Shown here: positions 63,131 through 64,000 of the stretch, piece after piece
Position numbering within the stretch: position 1 is the stretch's first letter
Layout of the letters: the number at the start of each line of letters is the position of its first letter
Assembly (NCBI GenBank): GCA_016290875.1
Contig: JAEEVL010000001.1
Span: 186,001-250,000, forward strand
Length of the DNA stretch: 64,000 bases
Source of the DNA: Ruminococcus sp.
Lineage (GTDB): Bacteria > Bacillota > Clostridia > Oscillospirales > Ruminococcaceae
Reading direction: 5' to 3'
Position numbers and translations under genes: made by a program
Notes under the pieces: model-generated
Seen by the model: only the letters and a program-made list of their open reading frames with translations
Told to the model about the DNA's origin: nothing
Database searches by the model: none

Positions 63131-63979
63131 ATGTGGGAAATTTTTAAATCTGTCATTCTCGGTATCGTAGAAGGTATCACTGAATGGCTGCCAATAAGCA
63201 GCACGGGGCATCTTATACTTGTGCAGGAGTTTATGAACCTCGATAAATCCGATGATTTTAAAGAAATGTTTGACGTTGTCATTCAGCTTGGAGCTATCAT
63301 GGCTGTTGTTGTGATCTTCTGGCACAAACTCTGGCCGTTTGGCCAAAAGGGAAATACTCAGCCGTTCAGAAAAGAAGGCTGGGGTTCGTACGTTAAAAAA
63401 GATATATTTGTTATGTGGTTCAAAGTGCTTGCTGCCTGCATTCCGGCTGCTGTTGTCGGTCTTATCCTCGATGACTGGATAGATGAACACCTTTATAATC
63501 CGTGGACTGTCAGCATTGCTCTTATAGTTTTTGGTATTGCTTTTATTCTTGTTGAGAACTGGAACAAGGGCAGGACTCCGAAAATAACTTCGATAGATCA
63601 GCTTACATCCAAGGCTGCTTTCATTATCGGCTGCTTCCAGCTTATTGCAGCTGTCTTCCCCGGAACTTCACGCTCGGGAGCAACTATTGTCGGTGCTCTT
63701 CTCATCGGTATTTCGAGAGTTGTTGCTGCTGAGTTTACTTTCTACCTTGCTATACCGGTCATGTTCGGTGCAAGTTTGCTCAAGCTTGTCAAGTACGACG
63801 GTGGTTTCAGCGGAAGCGAGATTGCTGTTCTAGCGACAGGTATGATAGTAGCGTTCTTTGTATCCATTTTTGTTATCAAGTTCCTTATGGATTACATAAA
63901 GAAGCACGATTTCAAGGCTTTCGGCTGGTATAGAATAGTTCTCGGAACACTTGTACTCCTCTATTTTTCGCTTGTATGA
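63131..63979 (+). CDS. uppP: Undecaprenyl-diphosphatase (BacA/UppP)
   Basis: 282 residues from the ATG at 63131 (SD GAAAGGAA). About eight membrane segments. The two family signatures are GIVEGITEWLPISSTGHLIL (~9-28), with the catalytic glutamates, and FPGTSRSGATIVGALLIG (~178-195), with the arginine/serine block. It recycles the lipid carrier for peptidoglycan and other glycans, and confers bacitracin tolerance. The gene ends 21 bp before the window edge with its own promoter upstream. Confidence 0.95.
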   Translation: MWEIFKSVILGIVEGITEWLPISSTGHLILVQEFMNLDKSDDFKEMFDVVIQLGAIMAVVVIFWHKLWPFGQKGNTQPFRKEGWGSYVKKDIFVMWFKVLAACIPAAVVGLILDDWIDEHLYNPWTVSIALIVFGIAFILVENWNKGRTPKITSIDQLTSKAAFIIGCFQLIAAVFPGTSRSGATIVGALLIGISRVVAAEFTFYLAIPVMFGASLLKLVKYDGGFSGSEIAVLATGMIVAFFVSIFVIKFLMDYIKKHDFKAFGWYRIVLGTLVLLYFSLV

Positions 63980-64000
63980 CGATATATGGCGGCAGATTTT

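Overview
The window reads as chromosomal DNA from an obligately anaerobic, gut- or rumen-type Firmicute, most like Ruminococcus (Oscillospiraceae). The pointers are oxygen-sensitive enzymes (class III ribonucleotide reductase NrdDG, Hdr/Flx iron-sulfur proteins, reverse rubrerythrin), no respiratory-chain genes, a Na+-signature V-type ATPase, a domain-permuted GH3 beta-glucosidase and a near-complete set of ordinary Firmicute housekeeping genes. Promoters are easy to read: many are TTGACA-like and TATAAT-like boxes exactly 17 bp apart. I assigned genus by family knowledge only; no search was run.

Layout. 1-8.7 kb: end of glyA, a YhfC-type membrane protease, rarA, a ~610-nt apparently structured non-coding RNA on the minus strand, a DUF1292 gene, 6S RNA, nrdDG under an NrdR box, a membrane-anchored SGNH-like protein and pyrE. 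8.8-21.2 kb: a secreted BACON-like protein, then an 11-gene minus-strand operon fumC-hdrB-hdrC-hdrA-flxD-flxC-flxB-flxA-frdB-frdA-exchanger. 21.6-26.2 kb: acn, a small membrane protein, a gene remnant, icd and rex. 26.4-34.8 kb: lysA, ysxC, lon, ligA, an FkbM methyltransferase and a PH-domain protein. 35.0-37.7 kb: rpsO-pnp. 37.7-46.2 kb: a nine-gene V-type ATPase operon. 46.4-54.6 kb: nudix-aspS-hisS, mgsA, minD, aroK, a radical SAM protein and two methyltransferases. 54.6-61.3 kb: glmS, a SPFH/zinc-ribbon protein, an ArsC-like protein and GH3. 61.3-64 kb: reverse rubrerythrin, a free-standing NrdD-type glycyl-radical domain, a divergent Crp/Fnr regulator and uppP.

How it fits together. acn and icd supply the oxidative arm of an incomplete TCA cycle (citrate to 2-oxoglutarate). 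The fumC-Hdr-Flx-Frd operon supplies the end of the reductive arm (malate to fumarate to succinate). The NADH sensor Rex is encoded between them. The Frd subunits have no membrane anchor and are co-encoded with a complete NADH-linked flavin-based bifurcation module (FlxABCD-HdrABC). The most economical reading is a soluble, possibly electron-bifurcating, NADH:ferredoxin/fumarate reductase that makes succinate, with the adjacent exchanger moving a dicarboxylate.

The second system of interest is at 61.3-63.0 kb. An 87-residue protein carries the NrdD glycyl-radical tail almost unchanged in amino acids while most synonymous positions have drifted. It sits in an apparent operon with a peroxide-detoxifying reverse rubrerythrin and diverges from a Crp/Fnr regulator. 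This looks like a 'spare part' for oxygen-damaged ribonucleotide reductase, analogous to GrcA/YfiD for pyruvate formate-lyase. The third is the large RNA at 2.39-3.01 kb, with its own promoter and terminator and four copies of an SD-like/GAGUCCAAUG module.
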